A stretch of DNA of 64,000 nt from CAG-882 sp050874385 (GCA_050874385.1 JBNMKO010000004.1:16341-80340), one strand, 5' to 3'; counted from the stretch's first letter, positions 43,991 to 53,680 are shown. A program made the numbers and translations. Notes: generated by a model not told the origin, from the sequence alone.

Positions 43991-46075
43991 ATGAAATTTT
44001 TATTTGACAGTTCTCATTTTACAGATATTGATGCCGCGGAGGGCGGATGTTTCCTCATAACCAACGGACTTGGCGGTTACTCCTGCCTTGACCTTGCCGC
44101 GGGAACATCACGAAATGACCACGCCATTTTTATGGCTGCCGTGAAAGCTCCAAATGTGCGCTACAACATGATTACAAATCTTCTCATAGATTTGGTGATT
44201 GACGGCGTACCGCACAGAATGAACACACAGCGCATGGCGGACGGCACATGCGAAAATAATTTCAAGTACATAGAAAATGTGAGCTTTGACAGCAATATGC
44301 TCTCAATGACCTTCTGTGTCAAAAACGTTCATCTTGAACTTCGCACCGTCATGGTTCACGGGGAAAATACAGTCATGCTTGACTACCACATTTTTAATCC
44401 CGACTGCCACGATGTGGAGCTTGTGCTGACACCGCTTCTTCGATTTACACCTAAAAATACCGCACTCACAGCGGATGCCGTATTCTCTGTTGATAGATAT
44501 TTGGCAAAGCAATCGGCACATGAGGCTTCCCAAGAAAATACTGCTTATGACAGCAATATATTTATTATAGAAGGAAACGACCTGAAAGTTGTGTGCGCCT
44601 CCAACATGGAGACTGAACCTCTCACCGAAAATGAAATCTATTCCATGCGCTGGGCTCTCGACACCCGCGACGGAAGGGATGACACCGGCTCATACGCAAT
44701 AAACCACCGCCTTAAAAAGCACAGCTCTGCGCCGGAATTTGAATGTGTTGTACTTTACAGCATGTGCGACCCGGAAGATATACTTTCCCGCATACAATGT
44801 GGTATCACAGACACATTTAACAGCGCTGTAGCCACTGAGAAGGAGAGAATTGCAAATATAATCGAATTGTCAGGGCTTAAAAGTGAGCTCGGAAAACAGC
44901 TTGCGGTGAGCGCTGACGCATATATTGTCAACCGTGAATCCACAGGCGGCAAAACCATCATCGCCGGATATCCGTTCTTTGAGGACTGGGGGCGCGACAC
45001 AATGATTGCCCTTGGCGGAACAACCCTCGCCGCCAAGCGTTTTTCTGACTGCAAAAGCATTCTAAAAACCTTTGCAAAATATGAGAAAAACGGGCTTTTG
45101 CCAAATCTCTTCCCTGAGGGCGGCCAAACCCCTATGTACAACTCGGCGGACGCACCTCTTCTCTTTGTAAATGCGGTTTATGAGTACATCCAAGCATCCG
45201 GTGACAACGACTTCTTGCAGGAATGTTTTGCGCCGATGAAAAATATCATGGATGCCTACGAGAACGGCACCGATTTCCATATCAAATGTGACACAGATGG
45301 TCTTATCATGGCTGGTGACGATTTTGAACAGCTCACATGGATGGATGTGCGCGTGGACAATTTTCTGCCAACGCCAAGACATGGCAAACCTGTCGAGATA
45401 AACGCCTACTGGTACAGCGCTCTTTGCGCAATGGAAATATTCGCCCATAGTCTTGGCAAAGATGAACTTGCACATAAGTATGCCGCCATGGCGAAGAAGA
45501 CAAAGAAAGCTTTTCTTGAAAAATTTTATGACAAGGATATGGGATGTCTAAAGGATGTTTTAAACGGAACATACGAGGAAAAGCAGATACGCTGCAATCA
45601 GGTGTGGACGCTCACAATGCCTTTTACAATGCCTGACAGCGCAATGGCAAAACAGATTTTGGACACAGTGAAAGAAAAGCTGTACACCACAATAGGTCTT
45701 AGAACGCTTGACATGGATGACCCTAATTTCTCCCCTGTCTATATCGGAGATATGCAGCACCGCGACAGGGCATACCATCAGGGAACTGTCTGGACTTTCC
45801 CTCTTGGCGCATACCTTCGCGGCAGAATACGTCAGCTATCATCTGCTTCATGCACTGCCAATGAAAAAGCGGTCATACTTGAGCATTTAAAGGCAGCTTT
45901 TAACGCACTCGATGGCTGGCTGTATGAAGGCTGCCTTGGACAGTTTGCAGAGATTTATGACGGAAAATGCCCGACAATATCCCGCGGCTGCTTTGCTCAG
46001 GCTTGGAGCGTGGGCGAGATACTGCGCGCTGTGGCTGAGATGGAACAGTGTGAGAATGCGCATTTTGTTTTTTAA
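43991..46075 (+). CDS. glycogen debranching enzyme (amylo-alpha-1,6-glucosidase, GH133-like)
   Basis: 694 aa from the ATG at 43991 (GGAGG 6 nt upstream). N-terminal beta-rich domain (FLITNGLGGYSCLDLAAGTSRNDHAIFMA) and C-terminal (alpha/alpha)6 barrel with IIAGYPFFEDWGRDTMIALGG, LPNLFPEGG, TWMDVRVDNFLPTPRHGKPVEINAYWY and YHQGTVWTFPLGAY. It hydrolyses the alpha-1,6 branch stubs of glycogen in the cytoplasm. It is divergent from the mannan operon and 30 nt upstream of an AraC regulator, probably as a bicistron. Confidence 0.92.
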   Translation: MKFLFDSSHFTDIDAAEGGCFLITNGLGGYSCLDLAAGTSRNDHAIFMAAVKAPNVRYNMITNLLIDLVIDGVPHRMNTQRMADGTCENNFKYIENVSFDSNMLSMTFCVKNVHLELRTVMVHGENTVMLDYHIFNPDCHDVELVLTPLLRFTPKNTALTADAVFSVDRYLAKQSAHEASQENTAYDSNIFIIEGNDLKVVCASNMETEPLTENEIYSMRWALDTRDGRDDTGSYAINHRLKKHSSAPEFECVVLYSMCDPEDILSRIQCGITDTFNSAVATEKERIANIIELSGLKSELGKQLAVSADAYIVNRESTGGKTIIAGYPFFEDWGRDTMIALGGTTLAAKRFSDCKSILKTFAKYEKNGLLPNLFPEGGQTPMYNSADAPLLFVNAVYEYIQASGDNDFLQECFAPMKNIMDAYENGTDFHIKCDTDGLIMAGDDFEQLTWMDVRVDNFLPTPRHGKPVEINAYWYSALCAMEIFAHSLGKDELAHKYAAMAKKTKKAFLEKFYDKDMGCLKDVLNGTYEEKQIRCNQVWTLTMPFTMPDSAMAKQILDTVKEKLYTTIGLRTLDMDDPNFSPVYIGDMQHRDRAYHQGTVWTFPLGAYLRGRIRQLSSASCTANEKAVILEHLKAAFNALDGWLYEGCLGQFAEIYDGKCPTISRGCFAQAWSVGEILRAVAEMEQCENAHFVF

Positions 46076-46105
46076 TTAGATTTGAGAATTTTTTAGGAGA
46101 AAAGA

Positions 46106-47029
46106 ATGCAGGTAACAGAATTATTCACCTCACAGCTTGATGAGGCAATACGAAAAAATCCACATGGAAATATAGCGGACTTTCTCCCGGACATACACGA
46201 CTCGCTCCCGGAAATTCAGGAAAATCTGTTCTACATCTGCGCGAGCGGCAGGCGCACGCTCCGCCAGATGGAACAGTATTCATTCAGCGACCTTGACGGG
46301 TATATGCTCCTGTATACCCACTCCGGCCAGGGTCTTGTGGAGGTCTCAGGCGACAGCCGCACCTTGGAGTGCGGCGACATGTTGCTGTGGGACTGCTCCG
46401 ACTTTATACAGATGAGGGCGCTCACCGATGAGTGGAATGTCGACATGCTGTTTTTTAACGGAAATTCCGTCATCACCTACTATGAAGAGATATGTAAAAT
46501 AATATTTCCTCTGTTTCGCATACCTGCCAATTCCATTGCCGAGTGCCATTTTGCGGAGACGATGGCACTCGGCGCAGTTATAACACCGCACCACGCATTT
46601 TTAACCAACAAGCTGCTCACAAATCTCCTGTCCGACCTTATCTCCATGCTGTATATACCAGCCGGCACGCCAAAGGCAGCCCCGGCTTACATTGAGGAGC
46701 TTCGCTCACTGTTTATCAACAAATGTGAAGCCGATTTTTCGATGGATGAGCTTGCAGTCCGATTTAATGTAAACCGCTACCGCATGGCAAGGGAATTTTC
46801 GCAGTTTGTCGGTATGACTCCCTTAAAATTTTTAAACAATACCCGAATAGAAAAGGCCCGCGCCCTCATTGAGAGCACAGACCTTTCAGTCGGTGCAATT
46901 GGTACCGCCGTCGGCATACCAAACGCAACACATTTTATCAACCAGTTTAAGGATAAGTTCGGTGTCACACCTCAGGTATACAGAGAGGAATATCGCTCAT
47001 TTCGAGAGGTCAGCAAAAACTACCAGTGA
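46106..47029 (+). CDS. AraC-family transcriptional regulator
   Basis: 307 aa. N-terminal cupin-like ligand domain (about 60-150; GYMLLYTHSGQGLVEVSG, LLWDCSDFI) and C-terminal double helix-turn-helix (about 200-300): FSMDELAVRFNVNRYRMAREFSQFVGMTPLKFLNNTRIEKA and HFINQFKDKFGVTPQVYREE. Such proteins usually activate sugar-use genes. Its ligand is unknown; nearby targets could be the debranching gene or the mannan operon. Confidence 0.9.
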   Translation: MQVTELFTSQLDEAIRKNPHGNIADFLPDIHDSLPEIQENLFYICASGRRTLRQMEQYSFSDLDGYMLLYTHSGQGLVEVSGDSRTLECGDMLLWDCSDFIQMRALTDEWNVDMLFFNGNSVITYYEEICKIIFPLFRIPANSIAECHFAETMALGAVITPHHAFLTNKLLTNLLSDLISMLYIPAGTPKAAPAYIEELRSLFINKCEADFSMDELAVRFNVNRYRMAREFSQFVGMTPLKFLNNTRIEKARALIESTDLSVGAIGTAVGIPNATHFINQFKDKFGVTPQVYREEYRSFREVSKNYQ

Positions 47030-47089
47030 TTATCAATAGTCAAATCTGTTCGCGCTGTTGCATCACCCAAACTTCTCAAAGTTATATAA

Positions 47090-48466
47090 TTATGACACCA
47101 AAAGCCCCAAAAGCTCAAACAAGTCACCTGTCGACTCAGGTGATTTTTTTATTGTGATGATATGCTCCGCCGGCACATCAGATGTATACACCTGATTTGC
47201 CTTTATGGCATTTCCCCATCCTCCCGAAAAATCAGCATCAATCGTTCCGACAGGCTCGCCGTCTATGAATATATCAAACTGCCCGCTTTTTCCGTCAATG
47301 GTTGCATAGTAGAGTATGCCAAGATTTTGAAAGGTTGACCTTATCTGGAGATTTCCCTCGCCCTCACTGCACTCCCAGCCATACGGAAACTGCGTGCACA
47401 CGCGCTTCTTCTCAAAATCGCCCGCGCTTACAACATCCGCGTCCGACGAGTCCACGATACCGGCGTTGATATAACTCTCCTTCATAACCGCCGCCATATC
47501 AAATTCCTGTGGCTCGCCAAAGCTGTCCATATCCTGATAGACATTGTTTAGATACTTCCACAATATCTCGCCTGTTATGGCATGTCCAAGCGCCGAAGGG
47601 TGCACCTCGTCACCTGAAAGCTGTTTTGCGCTGTATATATTCTGCTCCATCATATCATTTATGAGACTAGCGTAGCTTAACATCGGAAGCTTATAGTTAA
47701 ACCCCACAAACACATGATTTCCCTGCGCCGTAGCCCCGTTTGTCTGCCCCATATACAAAAGCATGACAGCAGGATGCGTCTCGGACAGAAGTATTTTTCT
47801 CACAAGATTGTCATAAGTCTTTTTATAAAAAAGTGAGTCCTCATCATTCACCGAAAATTCCACAAGCACAAGGTCGGGCTCATAGTCTAGCACATCCTTT
47901 TGCACACGATGCACGCCAAGATATGAGTCCGTTCCGCCGATGCCCGCGTTCACAAACTCAAATTCTGCATTAGGAAAAGTGTCCTTCCACCACTCAAAAA
48001 ATATATCAGCGTAGGACTTCTTAAACGAGAGCGAGGAGTCACTGCTGCCATTTGAGATTGTCCCCTGTGTTATTGAACCCCCTATGCAGGCTATAACCAC
48101 CTTCTCGCCGTCTTTTGCCTTTCTCATAACCGCCGCAAGAGCCGTGTCATCGCAGCTTGGCCACTGGTCTGCCACGCTGTAAAGCTCATCAGATACAAGA
48201 TCAGTCAATGGCATAACCACTTTATTTTCAAGGTTCAAGTCCGCATCATCGGTCTGTACCTCCCCACTGCCGCCCTGCTCATCATTTTTAGCAGCTTCCT
48301 GTGTACCTGATATGCCCTGTGTACCACTCTCATTCTGATACACTGCGTCTGTCACCACATTCGAACCCCCATCCGACGCGGCTTTCCTCCCGGAACATCC
48401 CACAAGCGCACACACTCCAAGAATTGCCCCGGCTAACATTATATAATTACTGTATTTTTTTCTCAT
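47090..48466 (-). CDS. SGNH/GDSL-hydrolase lipoprotein, probable carbohydrate esterase
   Basis: 458 aa. Lipobox ALVGC, acidic linker, then an SGNH hydrolase: block I ACIGGSITQG (nucleophile Ser), block II NAGIGGTDS, block III VEFSVNDED, block V DEVHPSALGH (catalytic Asp and His). The last 110 residues form a separate beta-rich domain that could bind sugar. Polysaccharide deacetylases of families CE2, CE3 and CE17 have this fold. Being surface-anchored and 3.4 kb from the mannan operon, it might deacetylate acetylated mannan (inference). Confidence 0.8.
   Translation of the reverse strand: MRKKYSNYIMLAGAILGVCALVGCSGRKAASDGGSNVVTDAVYQNESGTQGISGTQEAAKNDEQGGSGEVQTDDADLNLENKVVMPLTDLVSDELYSVADQWPSCDDTALAAVMRKAKDGEKVVIACIGGSITQGTISNGSSDSSLSFKKSYADIFFEWWKDTFPNAEFEFVNAGIGGTDSYLGVHRVQKDVLDYEPDLVLVEFSVNDEDSLFYKKTYDNLVRKILLSETHPAVMLLYMGQTNGATAQGNHVFVGFNYKLPMLSYASLINDMMEQNIYSAKQLSGDEVHPSALGHAITGEILWKYLNNVYQDMDSFGEPQEFDMAAVMKESYINAGIVDSSDADVVSAGDFEKKRVCTQFPYGWECSEGEGNLQIRSTFQNLGILYYATIDGKSGQFDIFIDGEPVGTIDADFSGGWGNAIKANQVYTSDVPAEHIITIKKSPESTGDLFELLGLLVS
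47124..47150 (+). terminator. terminator of the AraC gene inside the convergent SGNH gene
   Basis: TCACCTG (47124-47130) / CAGGTGA (47137-47143) with a 6-nt loop and then TTTTTTT. It lies within the last codons of the convergent SGNH gene. Confidence 0.65.
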
Positions 48467-48510
48467 GTTCGCCCCATTTTATGTTATACCAACAAAACAA
48501 CCCTAAAAAT

Positions 48511-49188
48511 TTACAAGTTCTTTTTTGGCATCCTTCCGCATGACTTTTTCTCTGTACAGTAGCCAACCTTGTCACACTTAGGCTTGAAGTAGTTGTCAAC
48601 TATGTACTTCCACTCCTCTGACACCTCGGACAATGCCTTTGCGATGTCGTTGAACATCTGTCTGTACTCCCAGTATGCTCTTGTACACATTCTCTGACCA
48701 CTCATATCCACAAGATTTCTAAGATTTCTCTTGTCCACTATCTTTGTCTCCATGCCAAGCGGAAGAAGCATCGCCGCGTCCTCCCTCGGAATACCGCATT
48801 CCTTCTCAAGATAGCTGCACGTCTCTGTAATCGACTTCATCATGGCATTATATTTTTCCGCCGCTTCCTCGTTTGTCGCAATCTTTGGCGGAACAACATA
48901 GGAAAAGTTCTCATAATTGATATATCTTGTGCTCGCCTGCAATCTGGTAGGCGCACCGCCAAGATGTGTGTACCACTCGCGGATAACTCTGGCAGAATAT
49001 CCGTCAATAACCATCTCCACATTGACGTACTCCATCACACGTCCATGTCCCGATATCAGACAGTCGAGTCCTCTCTTATAATTCTTTACTTCATCCGTGA
49101 TATCAGCTCCCCAGCACACACCCGCGCGCTTTCCCATAAGACTGATTGGATTTTTAGTGGTCTCCTCAAGAATAGTTATCTTTCCCAT
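48511..49188 (-). CDS. thyX: FAD-dependent thymidylate synthase ThyX (variant motif)
   Basis: 225 aa. The ThyX fold is suggested by SGHGRVMEYVNVEMVIDGYSARVIREW and ASTRYINYENFSYVVP, then LPLGMETKIVDKRNLRNLVDMSGQRM near the end, which resembles the ThyX N-R-L..F..R substrate-binding segment. The classical RHRx7S motif is not present; the corresponding stretch reads THLGGAPTRLQAS (His75 to Ser86). I recall this form from other Lachnospiraceae. ThyX makes dTMP from dUMP with methylene-tetrahydrofolate and FAD. A Cys-rich C-terminal tail is present. Confidence 0.8.
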   Translation of the reverse strand: MGKITILEETTKNPISLMGKRAGVCWGADITDEVKNYKRGLDCLISGHGRVMEYVNVEMVIDGYSARVIREWYTHLGGAPTRLQASTRYINYENFSYVVPPKIATNEEAAEKYNAMMKSITETCSYLEKECGIPREDAAMLLPLGMETKIVDKRNLRNLVDMSGQRMCTRAYWEYRQMFNDIAKALSEVSEEWKYIVDNYFKPKCDKVGYCTEKKSCGRMPKKNL

Positions 49189-49286
49189 TTTATCCTCATT
49201 TCTTTACTTTTTATATATACTTCTTTACAAATATATGCAGACGCATCCACCTATCTGTTCACTCGACAATGTCCTTTACAATGTCG

Positions 49287-50240
49287 TTATACTCTGTTTC
49301 TCTTTTCCCCATTGATAAAAGCCTCAAGATTTAGGTACGCCTCATCCACAAGCCTCTGCCTCGCCTCATTGGTAGCCCACGCTATATGCGGCGTAATTAT
49401 AAGCCGGTTGCTGTCCTGATATCCGAAAAGCGGGTTGTCCTTTCTCATAGGCTCCTCCGATATGACATCCAGCCCCGCGCCGGCTATCCGGTTCTCATCA
49501 AGCGCCCACAGAAGGTCTGCCTCGTTCACAATCGGGCCTCGTCCCACATTTATAAGCACGGATGTCGGCTTCATCTTCTCGAACGCTTCCCTGTTCATAA
49601 GATTTTTTGTGCTGTCATTTAACGGTGCATGTATTGATATAACGTCAGATTTTCTTAGAAGCTCATCAAAATCAACCCTCTCATAGTCTGGATTGCTGTT
49701 CTTCCCGGAGGTTGAGTAATATACCACATGACAGCCAAACGCCTTTGCAACGTCAGCAACACGCCTGCCAATCTCGCCAAGACCTACTATTCCCCATGTC
49801 TTTCCCGACAACTCCAAGAACCTCTCGCCAAAATATGTAAAGCAGCCGTAGTCACAGTATTTTCCCTGCTTCACAAAATCATCATAATGTCTAAGTTTTT
49901 CATATACATAGAAAAACAGCGCAAAGGTATGCTGCACAACCGACTCCGTCGAATAGCTCTTTACATTCGTGACCGCAATATTCTTTTTAGCCGCGTACTC
50001 CAAATCTATATTGTTGGTTCCCGTAGCATTTATCCCTATATATTTTAATCTCGGAAGCCTGTCCATCTCATCCTTCCCAATAACTACCTTGTTGGTAAGA
50101 AGTGCATCCGCATCTTTCAGCCTGTCGACAACCTGTTCCGGCTGTGTCCTCTCGTACACCGTAAACTTTCCAAGCTTCTCAAAGACCGACATGTCAACGT
50201 CGTCCCCTAGTGCCATTCGGTCTAAAACCACAATGTTCAT
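49287..50240 (-). CDS. D-isomer-specific 2-hydroxyacid dehydrogenase
   Basis: 317 aa. NAD-binding motif GLGEIGRRVADVAKAFG, the SIHAPLN strand, VNVGRGPIVNEADLLWAL with the catalytic Arg region, LDVISEEP with Glu, and ITPHIAWAT with the catalytic His. It resembles glycerate/hydroxypyruvate or D-lactate dehydrogenases; substrate not assignable. It ends close to the thyX start on the same strand. Confidence 0.93.
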   Translation of the reverse strand: MNIVVLDRMALGDDVDMSVFEKLGKFTVYERTQPEQVVDRLKDADALLTNKVVIGKDEMDRLPRLKYIGINATGTNNIDLEYAAKKNIAVTNVKSYSTESVVQHTFALFFYVYEKLRHYDDFVKQGKYCDYGCFTYFGERFLELSGKTWGIVGLGEIGRRVADVAKAFGCHVVYYSTSGKNSNPDYERVDFDELLRKSDVISIHAPLNDSTKNLMNREAFEKMKPTSVLINVGRGPIVNEADLLWALDENRIAGAGLDVISEEPMRKDNPLFGYQDSNRLIITPHIAWATNEARQRLVDEAYLNLEAFINGEKRNRV

Positions 50241-50261
50241 AATCGTATTTCACTCCAATTT

Positions 50262-50960
50262 TTATGCCAGATATTCCTTTAGCACATCCTCAATCAGCTT
50301 TCTCTGTTCATCGCTTATAGTGATATTTCCAGTCCCGGCTGCATGAGGTCTTTGTGCGCCTGTTTTATAAGCGTAAGCCCCAGCCACGTTTTTATCCATG
50401 GCATCAATCATCTCTTCCCCATTATTATCATTTTCTGCTTCCTGCTGCGCGTCATCCTCGCCGCTCACCCTGTCGTCAGTGAGCACATTGTCAAAATAAT
50501 CGACAATATTCACAACAACCTGCTGCTGTTTTAGCTCCACATCCTCAATCCTGCCGACACATGCAACGGCGATGGCGCACACACAGCCGTAAGCCGTGTA
50601 CCACATATTTTCCTTTATAATTCCGCTTATAAGCCCAAGCATCACGCATATAAGCTGGATAAGCCATGCTGTCTTGATATAATCGTTGATTGACAGATTG
50701 AGATATTTGTAGCGCTCCATATTTTTTAGCACAAAAACGTATGTGTTGTGTACATTTGTATTTATGCGCATTCCATTCTCGCGCCTCAGCTTTATCTGTT
50801 TTATAAATGGATGATTTGAACTTGTCATCGAAAGAGTCTCATTGTAGAGCACAGTCATTCCTTTTCCCGCCAGTCCAAAAGAAAGGCACCCGAAAAAGCC
50901 CATGAACGCAATTATAATGGCAAAAATATTCTCCCCCATGATTGCTGTAAAATTCTGCAT
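50262..50960 (-). CDS. membrane protein of unknown function
   Basis: 232 aa. Three hydrophobic segments (about 10-32, 90-112, 118-136), then a soluble acidic C-terminal half with a low-complexity stretch (EDDAQQEAENDNNGEE) and an amphipathic end (ISDEQRKLIEDVLKEYLA). The first 80 residues resemble the start of MotA/ExbB-like proteins only in topology; I do not recognise a family. It lies 21 nt upstream of the dehydrogenase gene and may be co-transcribed. Confidence 0.65.
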   Translation of the reverse strand: MQNFTAIMGENIFAIIIAFMGFFGCLSFGLAGKGMTVLYNETLSMTSSNHPFIKQIKLRRENGMRINTNVHNTYVFVLKNMERYKYLNLSINDYIKTAWLIQLICVMLGLISGIIKENMWYTAYGCVCAIAVACVGRIEDVELKQQQVVVNIVDYFDNVLTDDRVSGEDDAQQEAENDNNGEEMIDAMDKNVAGAYAYKTGAQRPHAAGTGNITISDEQRKLIEDVLKEYLA

Positions 50961-51110
50961 AAAATCCTCCCCCTTAAAGCAGTTAAAAAATACATCTGAT
51001 TATGAATTTTCCACACCATTATCATCTTTAAGGAGATTGTACTATTTTTTGTTCATCTTCAAATAAAGATTTATGCCTCAATTCTCAACAAAATTCATTA
51101 AAATACGACC

Positions 51111-51803
51111 TTATATTCTCTGGACAAGATTTTCCATTAGAAGTACGGAATGTTCAATCGCCTTGCGCTCGAACTCGCCGTAATCCATGGACGCGCTGTC
51201 GTCTGCCTTGTCGGAGATTGCGCGGATTACAAGGAACGGAATATTGTTAAGGTATGCCGCCTGTGCGATAGCTGCTCCCTCCATCTCAGTGCAATAGCCG
51301 TCGAATGTGTCAACAAGTCTCTTCTTTGTAGCCTTGTCCGTTATAAACTGGTCGCCGCTGACAACCCTTCCCTCAAACACACCGATTTCAGGCACAGCCT
51401 CCTCACATGCCGCCTTTGCCGCATCTATAAGCTTTTGGTCCGCCTTAAACTCTGACACTGGCATTCTTGGGATAACGCCCATGGCATAGCCAAATCCTGT
51501 CGCATCCATATCGTGCTGTACTGCATCGCTTGATACCACGATATCACCGATATTAATCTCATTTTTTAGCGAACCGGCTACACCTGTGTTAATCACGCAG
51601 TCGACATTGTAGCGGTCTGCAAGTATCTGTGTGCATACAGCGGCATTTACCTTGCCAATTCCGCTTCTGACAACAACCACATCCTTGCCCTTTAACTGTC
51701 CCTTCTTAAATACCATGCCTGCAACCGTTGCTGTCTCAACCCCGCTCATCATATCCGCGAGTGCCTTTACCTCTTCTTCCATTGCTCCAATAATACCTAT
51801 CAT
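51111..51803 (-). CDS. mtnN: 5'-methylthioadenosine/S-adenosylhomocysteine nucleosidase
   Basis: 230 aa. MTAN features: IGIIGAMEEEVKAL at the start, VVRSGIGKVNAAV, INTGVAGSL, VVSGDQFI, TEMEGAAIAQAA and FLVIRAISDKAD with the catalytic Asp. It removes adenine from MTA and SAH, which matters for recycling after SAM reactions, including 5'-deoxyadenosine from radical SAM enzymes such as PflA. Single gene. Confidence 0.96.
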   Translation of the reverse strand: MIGIIGAMEEEVKALADMMSGVETATVAGMVFKKGQLKGKDVVVVRSGIGKVNAAVCTQILADRYNVDCVINTGVAGSLKNEINIGDIVVSSDAVQHDMDATGFGYAMGVIPRMPVSEFKADQKLIDAAKAACEEAVPEIGVFEGRVVSGDQFITDKATKKRLVDTFDGYCTEMEGAAIAQAAYLNNIPFLVIRAISDKADDSASMDYGEFERKAIEHSVLLMENLVQRI

Positions 51804-51939
51804 AATAAAATATTTCCTCCGTTTATTATTTTTGTTAATTATAACACTTGATTGTCTGTCGCGCCATTGTTATGATATAATAATGTGTGGAAATTTTTTC
51901 TGCACAAAAAAGTATAAAAAAAAGATAGGAGAATATGTT

Positions 51940-52179
51940 ATGATATACAAACCAACTGGCGTTTGTTCCAAGGAAATCAATATTGAGTTAGACGGAGACG
52001 TAATCAAGTCCGTGAAGTTTACAGGTGGATGCTCAGGAAATACACAGGGCGTTGCCGCTCTTGTAGCCGGAATGAAAGTTTCCGATGCCATAAGCCGCTT
52101 AGAGGGAATACGCTGCGGAATCCGCGAGACATCATGCCCTGACCAGCTCGCCAAGGCTCTCAAGCAGGCAATACAGTAA
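51940..52179 (+). CDS. TSCPD-domain protein (TIGR03905 type)
   Basis: 79 aa from the ATG at 51940 (AGGAG upstream). Sequence pattern YKPTGVCSKEI, KFTGGCSGN, ALVAGM and SCPDQLAKAL matches the small stand-alone TSCPD proteins (TIGR03905) related to the C-terminal zinc-finger-like domain of class II ribonucleotide reductases. The four Cys could bind metal. Function unproven. It is followed by murG after 36 nt. Confidence 0.88.
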   Translation: MIYKPTGVCSKEINIELDGDVIKSVKFTGGCSGNTQGVAALVAGMKVSDAISRLEGIRCGIRETSCPDQLAKALKQAIQ

Positions 52180-52215
52180 ATATTGTCATAGTATTTTATA
52201 GAGGTTTATTTTATA

Positions 52216-53280
52216 ATGAAAAAATTACTTCTCACCGGCGGCGGAACCGCCGGTCATGTAACACCTAATATAGCCATGCTTCCGCTGCTCCGCGAAAAGG
52301 GCTATGATATATCCTATATAGGCTCATACAACGGTATCGAGAAAAAGCTTATCACCGAACAGAATGTGCCTTACTATGGCATATCCACGGGAAAGCTCAG
52401 GCGCTACTTCGACCTAAAGAACCTTACAGACCCGTTCCGCGTAATCAAGGGCTGTTTTGAGGCAAGGAAGTTTATTAAAAAATTAAAGCCGGATGTGGTA
52501 TTCTCAAAGGGTGGATTTGTGTCCGTCCCTGTAGTGCTTGCCGCACACAGAATGCACATACCTGTAATCATACACGAATCAGATATGACACCCGGGCTTG
52601 CCAACAAAATATGTATTCCATACGCATCCAAGGTGTGCTGTAACTTTCCTGAGACAGTTGCGATGATACCGGACGGCAAAGGAGTGCTCACCGGAACACC
52701 TATCCGCGCCGAGCTAAGTAAAGGAGACCGCCAGACCGGACTTGACCTATGCCATTTCACATCGAATAAGCCTGTGATAATGGTAATCGGCGGAAGTCTC
52801 GGCGCACAGCATGTAAACGATGCAATACGCTCCATACTTCCAAGTCTGCTCGAACGCTTTCAGGTGGTTCATCTGTGCGGAAAGGGCAAGGTTGACAAGA
52901 GTTTTTATTCTACCACGGGCTACTATCAGTTTGAGTACATAGACAAGGAGCTCAAAGACCTCTTTGCCGCCGCGGATATAGTAGTTTCGCGCGCCGGGGC
53001 TAACGCAATATTTGAGCTTTTGTCTCTCAACAAGCCCAATCTTCTAATCCCACTGCCGGCAGGTGCCAGCAGAGGAGACCAGATACTAAATGCAGAATCA
53101 TTTAAAAAGCAGGGCTTTTCAATGGTTCTCTCGGAGGAGGAGATGACCAACGAGTCACTCTACCTCGCTATATGTGACTTGTATGAAAATCGCGCCCGCT
53201 ATATAAGCGCCATGAAAAAGTCAGCCGGAAACGACTCCATCAATCAGATAGTGACACTTATCAGTGAAGCTTCTCTTTGA
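52216..53280 (+). CDS. murG: MurG, undecaprenyl-PP-MurNAc-pentapeptide N-acetylglucosaminyltransferase
   Basis: 354 aa. Glycosyltransferase family 28: GGGTAGHVTPN glycine loop, PDVVFSKGGFVSVPVVLAA, IIHESDMTPGLANK, MVIGGSLGAQHVND and the UDP-binding VVSRAGANAIFELLSLNKPNLLIPLPA. It forms lipid II on the inner face of the membrane. It is located outside a dcw cluster here. The end overlaps the convergent HIT gene by 20 nt. Confidence 0.95.
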   Translation: MKKLLLTGGGTAGHVTPNIAMLPLLREKGYDISYIGSYNGIEKKLITEQNVPYYGISTGKLRRYFDLKNLTDPFRVIKGCFEARKFIKKLKPDVVFSKGGFVSVPVVLAAHRMHIPVIIHESDMTPGLANKICIPYASKVCCNFPETVAMIPDGKGVLTGTPIRAELSKGDRQTGLDLCHFTSNKPVIMVIGGSLGAQHVNDAIRSILPSLLERFQVVHLCGKGKVDKSFYSTTGYYQFEYIDKELKDLFAAADIVVSRAGANAIFELLSLNKPNLLIPLPAGASRGDQILNAESFKKQGFSMVLSEEEMTNESLYLAICDLYENRARYISAMKKSAGNDSINQIVTLISEASL

Positions 53281-53680
53281 TAAGCTTGGCTGTCTCATCA
53301 AGCTCATCGCTTGACGGCTTCATAGGCTGCCATCCGATATTTACGGTATCGCCATTATATCTTGGTATGATATGAAAGTGGAGGTGCATAACGGTCTGTC
53401 CTGCTGCCTCTCCATTGTTCTGCACAACATTAATTCCGTCACAGCCCATCGCGTCCTTTACGGCGTTAGCTGTCTTAGAAATAACTGACAGAGCCTTTGC
53501 GGCTGTCTCGGAATCAATGTCTAACAGACTGTCACAATGGTTCTTTGGAATGACAAGTGTATGACCCTTTGCCGCCGGGCCAAGGTCAAGAATGGCTCTG
53601 AAATTCTCATCCTCATAGACTGTCGCAGAAGGAATCTCACCCGCTGCAATCTTACAAAAAATACAATCATCTTTTTTCAT
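53261..53680 (-). CDS. HIT-family nucleotide hydrolase
   Basis: 139 aa from the ATG at 53680 (GGAAGGAG upstream); the frame is open to 53752 but the family starts at MKKDDCIFCKIAAGEIP. Zinc-site CIFC and the histidine triad VMHLHFHIIPRY are present. HIT (Hint branch) proteins hydrolyse AMP-conjugated or dinucleoside compounds. Convergent with murG, with a 20-nt overlap of coding ends. Confidence 0.94.
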   Translation of the reverse strand: MKKDDCIFCKIAAGEIPSATVYEDENFRAILDLGPAAKGHTLVIPKNHCDSLLDIDSETAAKALSVISKTANAVKDAMGCDGINVVQNNGEAAGQTVMHLHFHIIPRYNGDTVNIGWQPMKPSSDELDETAKLIKEKLH

